Shown piece after piece: positions 26,839-35,145 of a stretch of 64,000 nt of DNA. A program made the position numbers and the translations under genes. This DNA is from JALZAI01 sp038207565 (GTDB taxonomy: Bacteria > Actinomycetota > Actinomycetes > Mycobacteriales > Jatrophihabitantaceae). Numbering within the stretch: position 1 is the first letter of the stretch; each line of letters starts with the position of its first letter. The DNA is taken from assembly GCA_038207565.1 (NCBI GenBank), contig JBBQZQ010000015.1, positions 1 to 64,000 on the forward strand, in the 5' to 3' direction. The notes under the pieces are model-generated. The model did no database searches and was not told the origin of the DNA. It saw only the letters and a program-made list of their open reading frames with translations.

Positions 26839-27456
26839 TCAGATCGTCGCGCCCAGTTCGACGCGCGGGGCGGGCAGGCGCCAGCGCCGCAGCAGATAGG
26901 CGCGGCTGCCGGCGTAGAACCCGATTGCCATCGTCCCGCCCTCTGCGGAACCGTGCCGCTCGATGGCCAGGCGCCGAATCCGCCGGCCCACCAGGTTCCA
27001 TTCGACGAGGAAGCCGACGAACGCGACCAGTACCAGGATCTGGATCAGCGCGAGCGCGGGCAGCAGCCAACTGATGATCATGAGCGGGAACAGGCCGAGG
27101 AGATAGTTGCTGGCCATGCGGTGCGAGTCGACGTAGTCGCGAGCGAGCTGGCGGGTCGGTCCCTGATCGCGGCGCGGGAGCACGGACTGGTCGCCGGCCT
27201 TCATCGCGGCGCGGCGCTGGGCCACCGTCAGCTGCGCGGCCGGGGTGCGCTGAGCCACCCGCGCCGCCTTGGACTGCTGCTTCTGGCGCGCGTAGGCCTC
27301 CTTGCGGGTCTTCGGCGCCGTCACCGGACCGCGTATACCTACGACGTCGCGCCGCTTCGGGGTGGGTCGGCCCTTTCCCGTTGCTTTCACCGCACTGGCG
27401 TCGAATGCTGCGGGCACTTTCTCGGTCTCTTCGGGACGGCGGCGGGTCAGCTTCAC
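26839..27456 (-). CDS. DUF3043 membrane protein
   Basis: A 205-residue protein with a long basic N-terminal part (KGRPTPKRRDVVG, TRKEAYARQKQQSKAARVAQR) and the family segment DQGPTRQLARDYVDSHRMASNYLLG. Two close transmembrane helices follow (about 118-137 and 139-155). This matches DUF3043, an actinobacterial family of unknown role. ATG 27456 is the natural start. It follows nadA on the same strand by 40 bases and could be co-transcribed with it. In mycobacteria a DUF3043 gene also lies next to cobT. Confidence 0.85.
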   Translation of the reverse strand: MKLTRRRPEETEKVPAAFDASAVKATGKGRPTPKRRDVVGIRGPVTAPKTRKEAYARQKQQSKAARVAQRTPAAQLTVAQRRAAMKAGDQSVLPRRDQGPTRQLARDYVDSHRMASNYLLGLFPLMIISWLLPALALIQILVLVAFVGFLVEWNLVGRRIRRLAIERHGSAEGGTMAIGFYAGSRAYLLRRWRLPAPRVELGATI

Positions 27457-27496
27457 GCCGTCAGCTTAGGTGAGCAGGCGTCGGGTTTCGGAACTC

Positions 27497-28693
27497 TCAA
27501 GTCGAGACGCCCTGAATCGGCTGGGGCAGCTCCAGCATTCGATCGAGGGCGACGCGCGCATTGGCCGCGACTGCGGGGTCGACTTCGATGCGGTTGACGA
27601 CCTGCCCGGCGACAAGTGATTCCAGCGAATGCACCAGGTGCGGCAGGTCGATCCGGTTCATCGTCGAGCAGTAGCAGACCGTCCGCTCGAGAAACGCGAT
27701 CTTCTTGTCCGGATGTGCGCTCGCCAGCCGGCGGACCAGGTTCAGCTCGGTCCCGATGGCCCACGAGGACCCAGTGGGCGCGGCGTCGAGGGTCTTGATG
27801 ATGAATTCCGTCGAACCGACGAGGTCGGCGGCGAGCACGACCTCGTGCCGGCACTCCGGGTGAACCAGCACGGTGACATCCGGCACGCGCGAGCGCACGT
27901 CGGCGACGTCCTCAGCGCGGAATCGGCCGTGCACCGAGCAGTGGCCGCGCCACAGGATCATCCGGGCGTCGCGCAGCTGCGACCGGGTCAACCCGCCGTC
28001 GCGACGGTGCGGGTCGAACACCACACACTCCTCCAGCGCGATGCCCAGCTGCAGCACCGCGGTGTTGCGGCCGAGGTGCTGGTCGGGCATGAACAACACC
28101 TTCTCGTGCGTCTCGAACGCCCAGCGCAGAGCTCTCTCGGCGTCCGACGATGTGCACACCGTCCCCCCGCGCGCGCCGGTGAATCCCTTGATGGCGGCCG
28201 AGGAGTTCATGTACGTGACCGGCAGGGTCTGCTCGGCGATGCCCGCTGAGGCGAGGACGTCCCACGCCTCGAGCACCTGCTGGTAGTCGGCCATGTCGGC
28301 CATCGAGCATCCTGCCGCGAGGTCGGGAAGCAAGACTGCCTGGGACGGCCCGGTCAGGATGTCGGCGGACTCGGCCATGAAGTGCACGCCGCAGAACACG
28401 ATGTACTCCGCTGCGGGCCGGGCTGCGGCGTCGCGGGCCAGCTTGAACGAGTCGCCGGTCACATCTGCGAACTGGACCACCTCGTCGCGCTGGTAGTGGT
28501 GGCCGAGGATGAAGACCCGGTCGCCGAGTGCAGCCTTGGCGACTCGTGCGCGCTCGACCAGACCAGGATCGGACGCACTGGGCAGTTCGCCGGGGCAGTC
28601 GACGCCCCGCTCGCTGTCGGGATCGGCCGCCGGGCCGCCCCGTCCGAGCAACAGCAACGCCAGCGGCGTGGCCACCGGTTCGGTGAACGTCAT
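27497..28693 (-). CDS. nadA: Quinolinate synthase
   Basis: NadA condenses iminoaspartate with dihydroxyacetone phosphate to give quinolinate, the first dedicated NAD precursor. Its 398 residues contain FILGHHYQRDEVVQFAD, VFCGVHFMAESADIL (first cluster Cys), PDLAAGCSMADM, MPDQHLGRN, VHPECRHEVV (second Cys) and VCYCSTMNRIDLP (third Cys). The three Cys hold the [4Fe-4S] cluster that acts as a Lewis acid. ATG 28693 is the family-like start; an in-frame upstream extension is antisense of erpA. No nadB or nadC follows, which is unusual as these often form an operon. It diverges from erpA over only 61 bases. Confidence 0.96.
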   Translation of the reverse strand: MTFTEPVATPLALLLLGRGGPAADPDSERGVDCPGELPSASDPGLVERARVAKAALGDRVFILGHHYQRDEVVQFADVTGDSFKLARDAAARPAAEYIVFCGVHFMAESADILTGPSQAVLLPDLAAGCSMADMADYQQVLEAWDVLASAGIAEQTLPVTYMNSSAAIKGFTGARGGTVCTSSDAERALRWAFETHEKVLFMPDQHLGRNTAVLQLGIALEECVVFDPHRRDGGLTRSQLRDARMILWRGHCSVHGRFRAEDVADVRSRVPDVTVLVHPECRHEVVLAADLVGSTEFIIKTLDAAPTGSSWAIGTELNLVRRLASAHPDKKIAFLERTVCYCSTMNRIDLPHLVHSLESLVAGQVVNRIEVDPAVAANARVALDRMLELPQPIQGVST

Positions 28694-28754
28694 GTTCAGC
28701 AGCCTATCCGCGGGGCGCCTGCGCCGGTCCGGTGCCGCGGGTAGGATGAGGGCC

Positions 28755-29141
28755 ATGACCGCGACCGAGACCACGTCCGTCGAGCTGACCACTACGCCCG
28801 CCGAGGCGCCCGCCAGCTCCCTGACGCTGACCGATACCGCTTCCGTGAAGGTGCGCGCCCTGCTCGAGCAGGAAGGCCGCGACGACCTCCGGCTGCGCGT
28901 GGCCGTCCAGCCGGGCGGATGTTCAGGACTGCAGTACCAGCTGTTCTTCGACGAGCGCAGCCTCGACGGCGATCTCGAACTCACCCCGGGCGGCGTCCCG
29001 GTGGTGGTCGATCGCATGAGCGCCCCGTACCTGGGCGGCGCGACCATCGACTTCACCGACACCATCGAGCAACAGGGCTTCACGATCGACAATCCGAACG
29101 CCGGGGGCGGCTGCGCCTGCGGCAACTCGTTCTGCGGCTGA
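28755..29141 (+). CDS. erpA: A-type iron-sulfur carrier (HesB/ErpA)
   Basis: A 128-residue Fe-S carrier that passes clusters to apo-enzymes. After a variable N-terminal tail come SVKVRALLEQEG, VAVQPGGCSGLQYQLFFDE with the first conserved Cys, and the C-terminal CACGNSFCG. The family ligands are the first Cys and the CxC pair. ATG 28755 is preceded by GGATGAGGG; an in-frame ATG lies three codons upstream (28746). Divergence from nadA, which makes an [4Fe-4S] enzyme, fits a delivery role but is only context. Mycobacterial Rv2204c sits in the same neighbourhood. Confidence 0.93.
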   Translation: MTATETTSVELTTTPAEAPASSLTLTDTASVKVRALLEQEGRDDLRLRVAVQPGGCSGLQYQLFFDERSLDGDLELTPGGVPVVVDRMSAPYLGGATIDFTDTIEQQGFTIDNPNAGGGCACGNSFCG

Positions 29142-29153
29142 TCGCGGCCGACC

Positions 29154-29183
29154 GGCCGGGTCCCGATATTCTCGGGCCCGGCC
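29154..29183 (+). terminator. Hairpin terminator after erpA
   Basis: GGCCGGG-T-CCCGA (29154-29166) pairs with TCGGG-CCCGGCC (29172-29183), a 12-bp stem with one bulged T and a TATTC loop. It lies 12 bases past the erpA stop and before adoK. Confidence 0.65.
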
Positions 29184-29228
29184 GTTGTCATGTCCCGTCC
29201 CCCTAGCTGACAGGGAGCGTGCTCGCTC

Positions 29229-30203
29229 ATGGCCGTACTCGTCGCCGGCTCCATCGCCACCGACCACTTGATGCACTTTCCGGGCAAGTTCTCCGATCAG
29301 TTGCTCGCCGATCAGCTGCACAAGGTGTCGCTGTCGTTCCTCGTCGATGACCTCGTCATCCGGCGCGGAGGTGTCGGGCCCAACATCTGCTACGGCATGG
29401 CGCAGCTGGGCGGCAACCCGGTGTTGATCGGTGCGGTCGGCGAGGACTTCGACGAGTACCGCGGCTGGCTCGAGCAGCACGGCGTCGACTGCACATTCGT
29501 CCACGTCTCCGGCACCCAGCACACGGCGCGCTTCGTGTGCACCACCGACGAGGACATGTGCCAGATCGGTTCGTTCTACGCAGGCGCGATGGGCGAAGCC
29601 GTGCAGATCGAGCTCGCTGCCGCCTGGAAGGCCACCGACGCGGACCTGGTCGTCATCAGCGCCTACGACCCGGCGGCGATGATCCAGCACAGTGCCGAGT
29701 GCCGCGCGCAGGGCTTCCGCTTCGTCGCAGACCCCTCGCAGCAGATCACCCGCATGGACGGCCGGCAGCTCGATCAGCTCATCGACGGCGCCGACATGTT
29801 GTTCACCAATGAGTACGAGAAGAGCCTGCTCGAGTCCAAGACCGGGCAATCGGAGCAGGACATCCTCGCGCGGGTCGGCGTCCGGATCTGCACCCTCGGC
29901 TCCGGCGGTGTCGAGATCGTCGGCACGGACGTCGAGCGGGTGATGGTGCCGGTCGCGAAGGAGCGTGCCAAGGCCGACCCCACCGGTGTGGGCGACGGAT
30001 TCCGGGCTGGTTTGCTGACCGCTCGCGAGTGGGGCCTGTCCTGGGAGCGGTCGGCCCAGATCGGCAACCTGCTGGCCACACTCGTCCTGGAGACGGTGGG
30101 GACGCAGGAGTACCAGGTCGAGCCGAAGGTGTTCGCCGACCGGCTGGCCGAGTCGTTCGGAGACGACTGCGCGGCCGAGGTCCTGCCCTACCTCGGCTCC
30201 TGA
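29229..30203 (+). CDS. adoK: PfkB-family adenosine kinase-like carbohydrate kinase
   Basis: Predicted kinase that phosphorylates adenosine (or a related sugar) at the 5'-hydroxyl. The 324 residues show the ribokinase-fold signatures: GSIATDHLMHFPG at the start, RRGGVGPNICYGMAQLGG (substrate loop), and DPTGVGDGFRAG with the catalytic Asp. HKVSLSFLVDDLV and the SFYAGAMGEA region are very close, from memory, to mycobacterial Rv2202c, an experimentally shown adenosine kinase of unusual PfkB type. GGGAG precedes ATG 29229 with a rather long gap. The gene is followed by a strong palindrome shared with convergent asnB. Confidence 0.85.
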   Translation: MAVLVAGSIATDHLMHFPGKFSDQLLADQLHKVSLSFLVDDLVIRRGGVGPNICYGMAQLGGNPVLIGAVGEDFDEYRGWLEQHGVDCTFVHVSGTQHTARFVCTTDEDMCQIGSFYAGAMGEAVQIELAAAWKATDADLVVISAYDPAAMIQHSAECRAQGFRFVADPSQQITRMDGRQLDQLIDGADMLFTNEYEKSLLESKTGQSEQDILARVGVRICTLGSGGVEIVGTDVERVMVPVAKERAKADPTGVGDGFRAGLLTAREWGLSWERSAQIGNLLATLVLETVGTQEYQVEPKVFADRLAESFGDDCAAEVLPYLGS

Positions 30204-30204
30204 C

Positions 30205-30255
30205 CCGATCGTGGTTCTCTACCCCCCGATGGCGGGGGTAAAGAACCACGATCGG
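30205..30255. terminator. Bidirectional palindromic terminator between adoK and asnB
   Basis: A 22-base arm (30205-30226) pairs with 30234-30255, with one internal C/A mismatch and a 7-base loop. The outer part is CCGATCGTGGTTCT and its complement, the inner part is TACCCCC. It follows the adoK stop by one base and ends three bases before the asnB stop. It shares GTGGTTCT arms with the palindrome at 49317-49365. Confidence 0.8.
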
Positions 30256-30257
30256 TG

Positions 30258-32150
30258 TCAGAGGCGGACGGGGTAGACGGTCGCCGGGATTTCGGGGCGG
30301 ATGCGCTCCTCGATGAAGATCCCGTGCCAGATCAGCAACACCAGCAGCGTCCAGATCTTGCGGGAGTAGTCGTGCGGGCCGGCCCGGTGCGCGTCGAGCA
30401 GGCCGAGCACGGCCGCGCGGTCGATCACGTCGTCCGCCTGTGACTCGGTCACGATCTCGCGCGCCCAGTCATACATTTCCGCTCTGAGCCAGTGGCGGAT
30501 CGGCACCGGGAAACCCAGCTTCGGACGGTTCAGCACGTGGGCCGGCACGATCAGCTCGAGCGCGCGCCGCAGGGCGTACTTGGTCGTCTCCTTCGTCAAC
30601 TTCAGCTCGGTCGGCACCGACGAGCCGATCGCGAAGACCTCGGTGTCCAGGAACGGCACGCGCAGTTCGAGCGAGTTGGCCATCGTCATCTTGTCGGCCT
30701 TGACGAGGATGTCGCCACGCAGCCAGGTGAACAGGTCGATGTACTGCATGCGCGTCGACCCGTCGAGGTGCGTCGTCTGCTCGTACAGCTTCTTCGTCAC
30801 GTCCATGTAGGAGACGGCGGGATCGAAGCGCTTGTAGAAGCCCATCTCCTCCGGACGGAAGATCCTGGCGTTGCCGTAGTACCGCTCCTCGATGCCGATC
30901 GCGCCGCGGCGCAGCAGATCCTTGCCGCGCGTCCCCTCGGGGATGACGGTGGACAGCTTGGCCAGCCCGCGCCGCACACCGCGCGGTGCCTTTTCGAAGG
31001 CGCGCAGCGAGATGGGTTCGCGATAGATCGTGTAGCCGCCGAACAGCTCGTCCGCGCCCTCGCCGGACAACACGACCTTGACGTGCTTACGCGCCTCGCG
31101 GGCGATGAAGTACAACGGGACGAGCGCCGGATCGGCGACCGGATCGTCGAGATACCAGACGATGAGCGGCAACGTCTGCATCATCTCCTCGGCCGTGACG
31201 ACCTTGGTGATGTGCTCGACGCCGATGGCGGCGGCGGACTCCGCGGCGACGTCGATCTCGCTGTAACCCTCGCGCGCGAATCCGGTCGTGAACGTGAGCA
31301 GCTTCGGGTTGTGGCGTTTGGCGAGTGCCGCGACGGCGGTGGAGTCGATCCCGCCGGACAGGAACGAGCCGACCGTCACGTCGGCGCGCATGTGCTTCTC
31401 GACCGAGTCCTCGAGAGCCTCGGCGATCTGGCGGTACAGCTTGTCCGGCTCGGGCACCGGCCTGATCACGAAGTCCGGGTGGAAGTAGCGCTGGGGACGG
31501 ACCTGCTCGCCCGGGCGCATGGTGAAGTAGGTGCCGGATTCGATGCGCCGGATGTTGGCGTGCATCGAGGCCGGCTCGGGCACGTACTGCAAGCTCAGAT
31601 ACTGCTGCACCGCGGTCGGGTCGACCTCGCCAGGGTCGGTCGCGACGTCCAGCAGAGACTTCTTCTCACTGGCGAAGAAGGACCCGCGCTCGTCGCGGTA
31701 GGTGTAGAGCGGCTTGATACCGAACCAGTCCCGCGCACCGAACAGCACGCGCTCCTGCGAGTCCCAGATCAGGAACGAGAACATGCCACGCAGTTCGCGC
31801 ACGATCTTCTCGCCCATGTGGTGGTATCCGGCGACGATGGCCTCGCCGTCACCGTCGGTGTCGAACATGACGCCGTACTCGCGCGCCAGTCGCTCGCGCA
31901 GCTCGAGGTAGTTGTAGATCTCGCCGTTGAAGATGAGGTGGTAGCGCCCGTCGAGCCACGGCAGCGGCTGGTGCGAGTGGTCGATGTCGATGATCGAGAG
32001 GCGGCGAAAACCGATGACGGCGTCGTCGTCGGACCAGGTGCCGCCCTCGTCCGGGCCGCGATGGCGCATGTCGAGCAATGACCCTTCGACCGCCGTCTCG
32101 ACGGTCTTGGCGTCGCCGCCCGCTGCCAGGAATCCGATCAGTCCGCACAC
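30258..32150 (-). CDS. asnB: Asparagine synthase (glutamine-hydrolysing)
   Basis: Makes asparagine from aspartate, glutamine and ATP. The 630-residue enzyme starts with MCGLIGF, so Cys2 is the exposed glutaminase nucleophile after Met removal. The Ntn glutaminase domain (HRGPDE, FNGEIYNY, DGDGEAI) covers residues 1-210. The synthetase half has the PP-loop SFLSGGIDSTAVAAL, LSGEGADELFGGY, KADKMTMANSLELRVPFLD and KLGFPVPIRHW. The length and C-terminal extension match the actinobacterial AsnB group (Rv2201-like), some of which amidate peptidoglycan or act in other pathways, so the exact acceptor is not certain. Convergent with adoK. Confidence 0.93.
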   Translation of the reverse strand: MCGLIGFLAAGGDAKTVETAVEGSLLDMRHRGPDEGGTWSDDDAVIGFRRLSIIDIDHSHQPLPWLDGRYHLIFNGEIYNYLELRERLAREYGVMFDTDGDGEAIVAGYHHMGEKIVRELRGMFSFLIWDSQERVLFGARDWFGIKPLYTYRDERGSFFASEKKSLLDVATDPGEVDPTAVQQYLSLQYVPEPASMHANIRRIESGTYFTMRPGEQVRPQRYFHPDFVIRPVPEPDKLYRQIAEALEDSVEKHMRADVTVGSFLSGGIDSTAVAALAKRHNPKLLTFTTGFAREGYSEIDVAAESAAAIGVEHITKVVTAEEMMQTLPLIVWYLDDPVADPALVPLYFIAREARKHVKVVLSGEGADELFGGYTIYREPISLRAFEKAPRGVRRGLAKLSTVIPEGTRGKDLLRRGAIGIEERYYGNARIFRPEEMGFYKRFDPAVSYMDVTKKLYEQTTHLDGSTRMQYIDLFTWLRGDILVKADKMTMANSLELRVPFLDTEVFAIGSSVPTELKLTKETTKYALRRALELIVPAHVLNRPKLGFPVPIRHWLRAEMYDWAREIVTESQADDVIDRAAVLGLLDAHRAGPHDYSRKIWTLLVLLIWHGIFIEERIRPEIPATVYPVRL

Positions 32151-32197
32151 GCGGACCAGTATCCCGGTTCGCCCAGCGGCTCAGTGCACCCGACGGC

Positions 32198-32419
32198 TCA
32201 GTGCACCCGACGGACCAGGTAACCGGGCGTGCCGTCGGCCGCTGCAAGTTCACCCAGGTACTCGTGCCCGCGCATCCGGCACCATGCCGCGACATCGGGG
32301 CGCGCCGCGGGGTCGTCGGCCTCGACGGTGATCGTGTCGCCGATCACCACTTCGCCGATGCGGCGGGCCAGCTCGAGGATCGGCAGCGGGCACCGGCGTC
32401 CACGGCAGTCGAGGATCAC
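32198..32419 (-). CDS. TusA-family sulfur carrier
   Basis: A 73-residue SirA/TusA-fold protein: LDCRGRRCPLPILELARR carries the CPxP motif with the persulfide Cys, followed by VGDTITVEADDPAARPDVAAW and CRMRGHEYLG. Family proteins accept sulfane sulfur from a cysteine desulfurase and pass it on, for example to tRNA thiolation or molybdenum cofactor. GTG 32419 overlaps the stop of the desulfurase homologue by four bases (GTGA), so the two are coupled. The acceptor is unknown and no thiolation gene is near. Confidence 0.85.
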   Translation of the reverse strand: MILDCRGRRCPLPILELARRIGEVVIGDTITVEADDPAARPDVAAWCRMRGHEYLGELAAADGTPGYLVRRVH

Positions 32420-33510
32420 AGCCCGGCCGCTCCGAGTTCGGCACGCACCTCGGCGACGACGGACGGCAGCACAGCCAGGAAATCGGTCACCTCGGCGTCG
32501 GTGGTGTCGCGGTGCAGCGACACTCGGACGTTGCCCGACGTGAGAGCGCCCATCGCGACCAGCACGTGGGACGGCTCGAGCGTCGACGACGTGCACGACG
32601 AGCCGGACGAGACGGCGAACCCCCTGCGGTCCAGGCCGGTCAGCAGCGCCTCGCCGTCGACGTACAGGCAGGAGAACGTGACGATGTGCGGCAGCCTGTC
32701 GATCGGGTCGCCGAGCACCTCGACGTCGGCGAGCTGCGCCGCCGACGAGCGGATCCGCTCGATCTGGTGCCGATGCCGTGCTGCCACCTCCTCGCGCTCG
32801 CCCAGTGCGGCCCGTAGCGCCGCTGCGGCGGCCACGACAGCGGGAAGATCGGGGACGCCGGGAACCCGGCCTCGGTCGTCGGGCGGGAAGGGCGAGCGCC
32901 ACCGAACCCCTGTCCGCACCGCCAGCACCCCCACCGACGGGCCGCCCCACGTCCGCGCGTCGGCGGCCAGGACCGACCACGATGAGGGGACCTCGGCGTG
33001 CCCGAGCGTCTGCGTGGCGTCGACGATCAGCGGGACGGGGGAGTCGATCTCGTCGACCGGCTGGCGGGTGCCGACCTCGTGGTTGGCGGCCTGCAGCGCG
33101 CCGGCGACCACGTCTGCGCCGCTGAGGGCACGCTGAAACTCCTCCGGCGCCACGCGGCCGAGCGCGTCCACCCCGATGCGAATCGCTGACTGCGGGGCGG
33201 CATGCAACACGGCCGAATGCTCCACCGCGCTGTGCACCAAGGTGCGCCGGCCGCGGTCACCGGCAACCGTCCCCTGCACTGCCGCGTGCAGCGCCTGCAC
33301 CCCGTTGGCCGCGAAACTGACCTCGTCCGGACGTGCGCCGAGAGCCGTGGCGACGACCTCGCGAGATGCCTCGAGCAGCAGCGCCGCCCGCCTTCCGGGG
33401 GAGTGCAATCGCGCCGGGTCGGCCCATCCGTCTTCGAGTGCGGCGAGCAGCGCCTGGCGCGCTACCGGGTGCATCGGGGCACCGGATGCCGCGTCGAGGA
33501 AGGCTGCCAC
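32416..33510 (-). CDS. Cysteine desulfurase-like (class V aminotransferase fold) protein lacking lysine
   Basis: A 364-residue homologue of IscS/NifS. Family landmarks are FLDAASGAPMHP, SFAANGVQALHAA, HSAVEHSAVLH (His98, stacks on PLP in relatives), VDATQTLGH (Asp164, Gln167), and SSGSSCTSST with the loop Cys306. The stretch that should hold the PLP lysine (HKxxGP) reads DARTWGGP at 184-191. There is no lysine anywhere in the protein, so a normal Schiff-base enzyme is impossible as read. A Lys-free binder, scaffold or altered mechanism must be considered. GTG 33510 is chosen; further upstream the frame is antisense of ctaC. It is divergent from ctaC and coupled to the TusA-like gene. Confidence 0.8.
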   Translation of the reverse strand: MAAFLDAASGAPMHPVARQALLAALEDGWADPARLHSPGRRAALLLEASREVVATALGARPDEVSFAANGVQALHAAVQGTVAGDRGRRTLVHSAVEHSAVLHAAPQSAIRIGVDALGRVAPEEFQRALSGADVVAGALQAANHEVGTRQPVDEIDSPVPLIVDATQTLGHAEVPSSWSVLAADARTWGGPSVGVLAVRTGVRWRSPFPPDDRGRVPGVPDLPAVVAAAAALRAALGEREEVAARHRHQIERIRSSAAQLADVEVLGDPIDRLPHIVTFSCLYVDGEALLTGLDRRGFAVSSGSSCTSSTLEPSHVLVAMGALTSGNVRVSLHRDTTDAEVTDFLAVLPSVVAEVRAELGAAGL

Positions 33511-33642
33511 AGGTCGACGGTAAGTCCTGGCCGGGCGCGGCGGAACGGCCCGACCCGACCCCGGTCCGGGGAACGAGGTCCAGTACGCTCCGAAACGGAG
33601 GCAAACCCGTCCCTCGGGCGGTTGCGAGAGGTGGGTGCGACG

Positions 33643-34632
33643 GTGAATCGGAGACGATGGACCCGCGGCGGCGGACCCGCGCTGCTGTTCGGGACGCTCG
33701 TCCTGACGCTGTCCGGCTGCTCCCTCCGCGACGCCGAGCGCAACCTGCGTTTCGGGTGGCCGACGGGCGTGACCCGGCAGGCCGAGCGCATGCGCGTGCT
33801 CTGGACCTGGTCGGGTGTCACCGCGCTCATCCTGGGCGTCATCGTGTGGGGGCTGATCTTCTGGGCCTGCATCCGCTACCGCAAGCGCAGCGACGCCATC
33901 CCGCGTCAGACGAAGTACAACTTCGTCATCGAGATGATCTGTATCGCCTTCCCGTTCATCGTGATCGTCGGGCTGTTCTGGCGCACCGTGGTCGTCGAGG
34001 ACTACGTGAACAAGCTTTCCGCCAAGCCCGATGTGCTGATCCAGGTCGACGCGTTCAAGTGGAACTGGCAGTTCGAGTACCACAAGTACCAGGCTGCGTC
34101 GGGCCAGACGACCCAGGCGGTCTACCCCGGTCAGATCAACCGCACGACGGGCACGAACAGTCCGCTCTACCTGTCCACGGTCGGCTCGAACGCCGAGATT
34201 GCGGTGCTCGTGCTGCCGGTCGGTGAGAGCGTCCAGGTCATCGAGCACTCGCAGGACGTCATCCACTCCTTCTGGGTGCCCGAGTTCCTGTTCAAACGCG
34301 ATGTCATCCCGTACGGCACCAAGGCGCAGCAGCGGGAGAGCGGCCTGCAGGACAATCGATTCCAGTTCACTGCGACGAATGAAGGCAGTTATGTCGGTCG
34401 GTGCGCCGAACTCTGCGGCACCTACCACTCGCAGATGAACTTCGAAGTCCGCGTCGTGTCGGCCACGGTGTTCACCACCTACCTCGATGAGTTGAAGAAG
34501 ATCGGCCCGGACGATCCGGCTCGGCAGTCCAAGGCGCTCAAGGCGGTCGGCATGACGCCCTACGCCACGACCACGTACCCGTTCAACACCGACCGCAGTG
34601 CTCGGACGGCATCGCAGAAGTCGGGGGGCTGA
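33643..34632 (+). CDS. ctaC: Cytochrome c oxidase subunit II (aa3 type)
   Basis: Membrane lipoprotein subunit carrying the CuA centre that receives electrons from the bc1 complex. Of 329 residues, the signal ends in a lipobox (LSGC, Cys26), two helices follow, then the cupredoxin domain with HSFWVPEF and the CuA ligands GRCAELCGTYHSQM (Cys, Cys, His, Met). GTG 33643 gives this signal and has GAGAGG upstream; longer in-frame starts are antisense of the desulfurase homologue. ctaF follows after one base. ctaD (subunit I) is not between them and must be elsewhere. Confidence 0.96.
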   Translation: MNRRRWTRGGGPALLFGTLVLTLSGCSLRDAERNLRFGWPTGVTRQAERMRVLWTWSGVTALILGVIVWGLIFWACIRYRKRSDAIPRQTKYNFVIEMICIAFPFIVIVGLFWRTVVVEDYVNKLSAKPDVLIQVDAFKWNWQFEYHKYQAASGQTTQAVYPGQINRTTGTNSPLYLSTVGSNAEIAVLVLPVGESVQVIEHSQDVIHSFWVPEFLFKRDVIPYGTKAQQRESGLQDNRFQFTATNEGSYVGRCAELCGTYHSQMNFEVRVVSATVFTTYLDELKKIGPDDPARQSKALKAVGMTPYATTTYPFNTDRSARTASQKSGG

Positions 34633-34633
34633 T

Positions 34634-35062
34634 ATGAAGATCGAAGCGCGCATCTTCCTGATCGTCGCGCTGTTCTGCTGGGTGACCGCCGCGCTGTATG
34701 CGTTCTGGTCGTCGCACACCAACAACCACCAGATCGAATGGGCCGGTTTCGCGGCGCTCATCCTCTCCGGCGGCCTGCTCGGCATCTCCGGATCGTTCTT
34801 CTGGTTCGTGTCTCGGCGCATCGACCCGCGGCCGGAGGATCGTTCGGACGCCGAGATCGCCGAGGCCGCTGGCGAGCTCGGGTTCTTCAGCCCCGGCAGC
34901 TACTGGCCACTGGGACTCGCTGCGGGCGCGACCACTGCCGGCACTGGGCTCGCCTTCGTCCAGGTCTGGCTCGTGCTGGTCGGCGTCGCGCTGATAATGT
35001 TCATGGTCGGCGGGCTGCTCTTCGAGTACTACGTGGGCGGACGTAACCCCGCTCCGCGCTGA
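34634..35062 (+). CDS. ctaF: Cytochrome c oxidase subunit IV, actinobacterial type
   Basis: A 142-residue membrane protein with four helices: IFLIVALFCWVTAALYAFW, WAGFAALILSGGLLGISGSFFWFV and, near the end, two close helices in YWPLGLAAGATTAGTGLAF and WLVLVGVALIMFMVGGLLFEYYVGG. The DRSDAEIAEAAGELGFFSPGSYWP loop is characteristic of the actinobacterial CtaF subunit of the bc1-aa3 supercomplex. It follows ctaC by one base. The same ctaC-ctaF order without ctaD is found in mycobacteria. Confidence 0.93.
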   Translation: MKIEARIFLIVALFCWVTAALYAFWSSHTNNHQIEWAGFAALILSGGLLGISGSFFWFVSRRIDPRPEDRSDAEIAEAAGELGFFSPGSYWPLGLAAGATTAGTGLAFVQVWLVLVGVALIMFMVGGLLFEYYVGGRNPAPR

Positions 35063-35092
35063 GCGTAATCGGGCAGGTCAGGCACGATTGGC

Positions 35093-35127
35093 AAGGGCCC
35101 AGCCGCCTGTTGCGCGGCCGGGCCCTT
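35093..35127. terminator. Bidirectional terminator between ctaF and qcrB
   Basis: AAGGGCCC-A-GCCGC (35093-35106) pairs with GCGGC-C-GGGCCCTT (35114-35127), with one A/C mismatch and a 7-base loop. A short T-run (TTT, 35126-35128) follows on the plus strand. It lies between the convergent stops at 35062 and 35146. Confidence 0.8.
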
Positions 35128-35145
35128 TCGTCCTAGGTGTCTGGA

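Noticed and set aside
28694..28754. Shared operator for an Fe-S regulator between nadA and erpA
   Set aside because: The 61-base gap has no clear palindrome or known Fe-S regulator motif. Only the shared Fe-S theme suggested it.
30492..32081. A 529-codon plus-strand frame opposite asnB
   Set aside because: asnB is fully supported by motifs. The plus-strand frame has no domain and only skewed composition.
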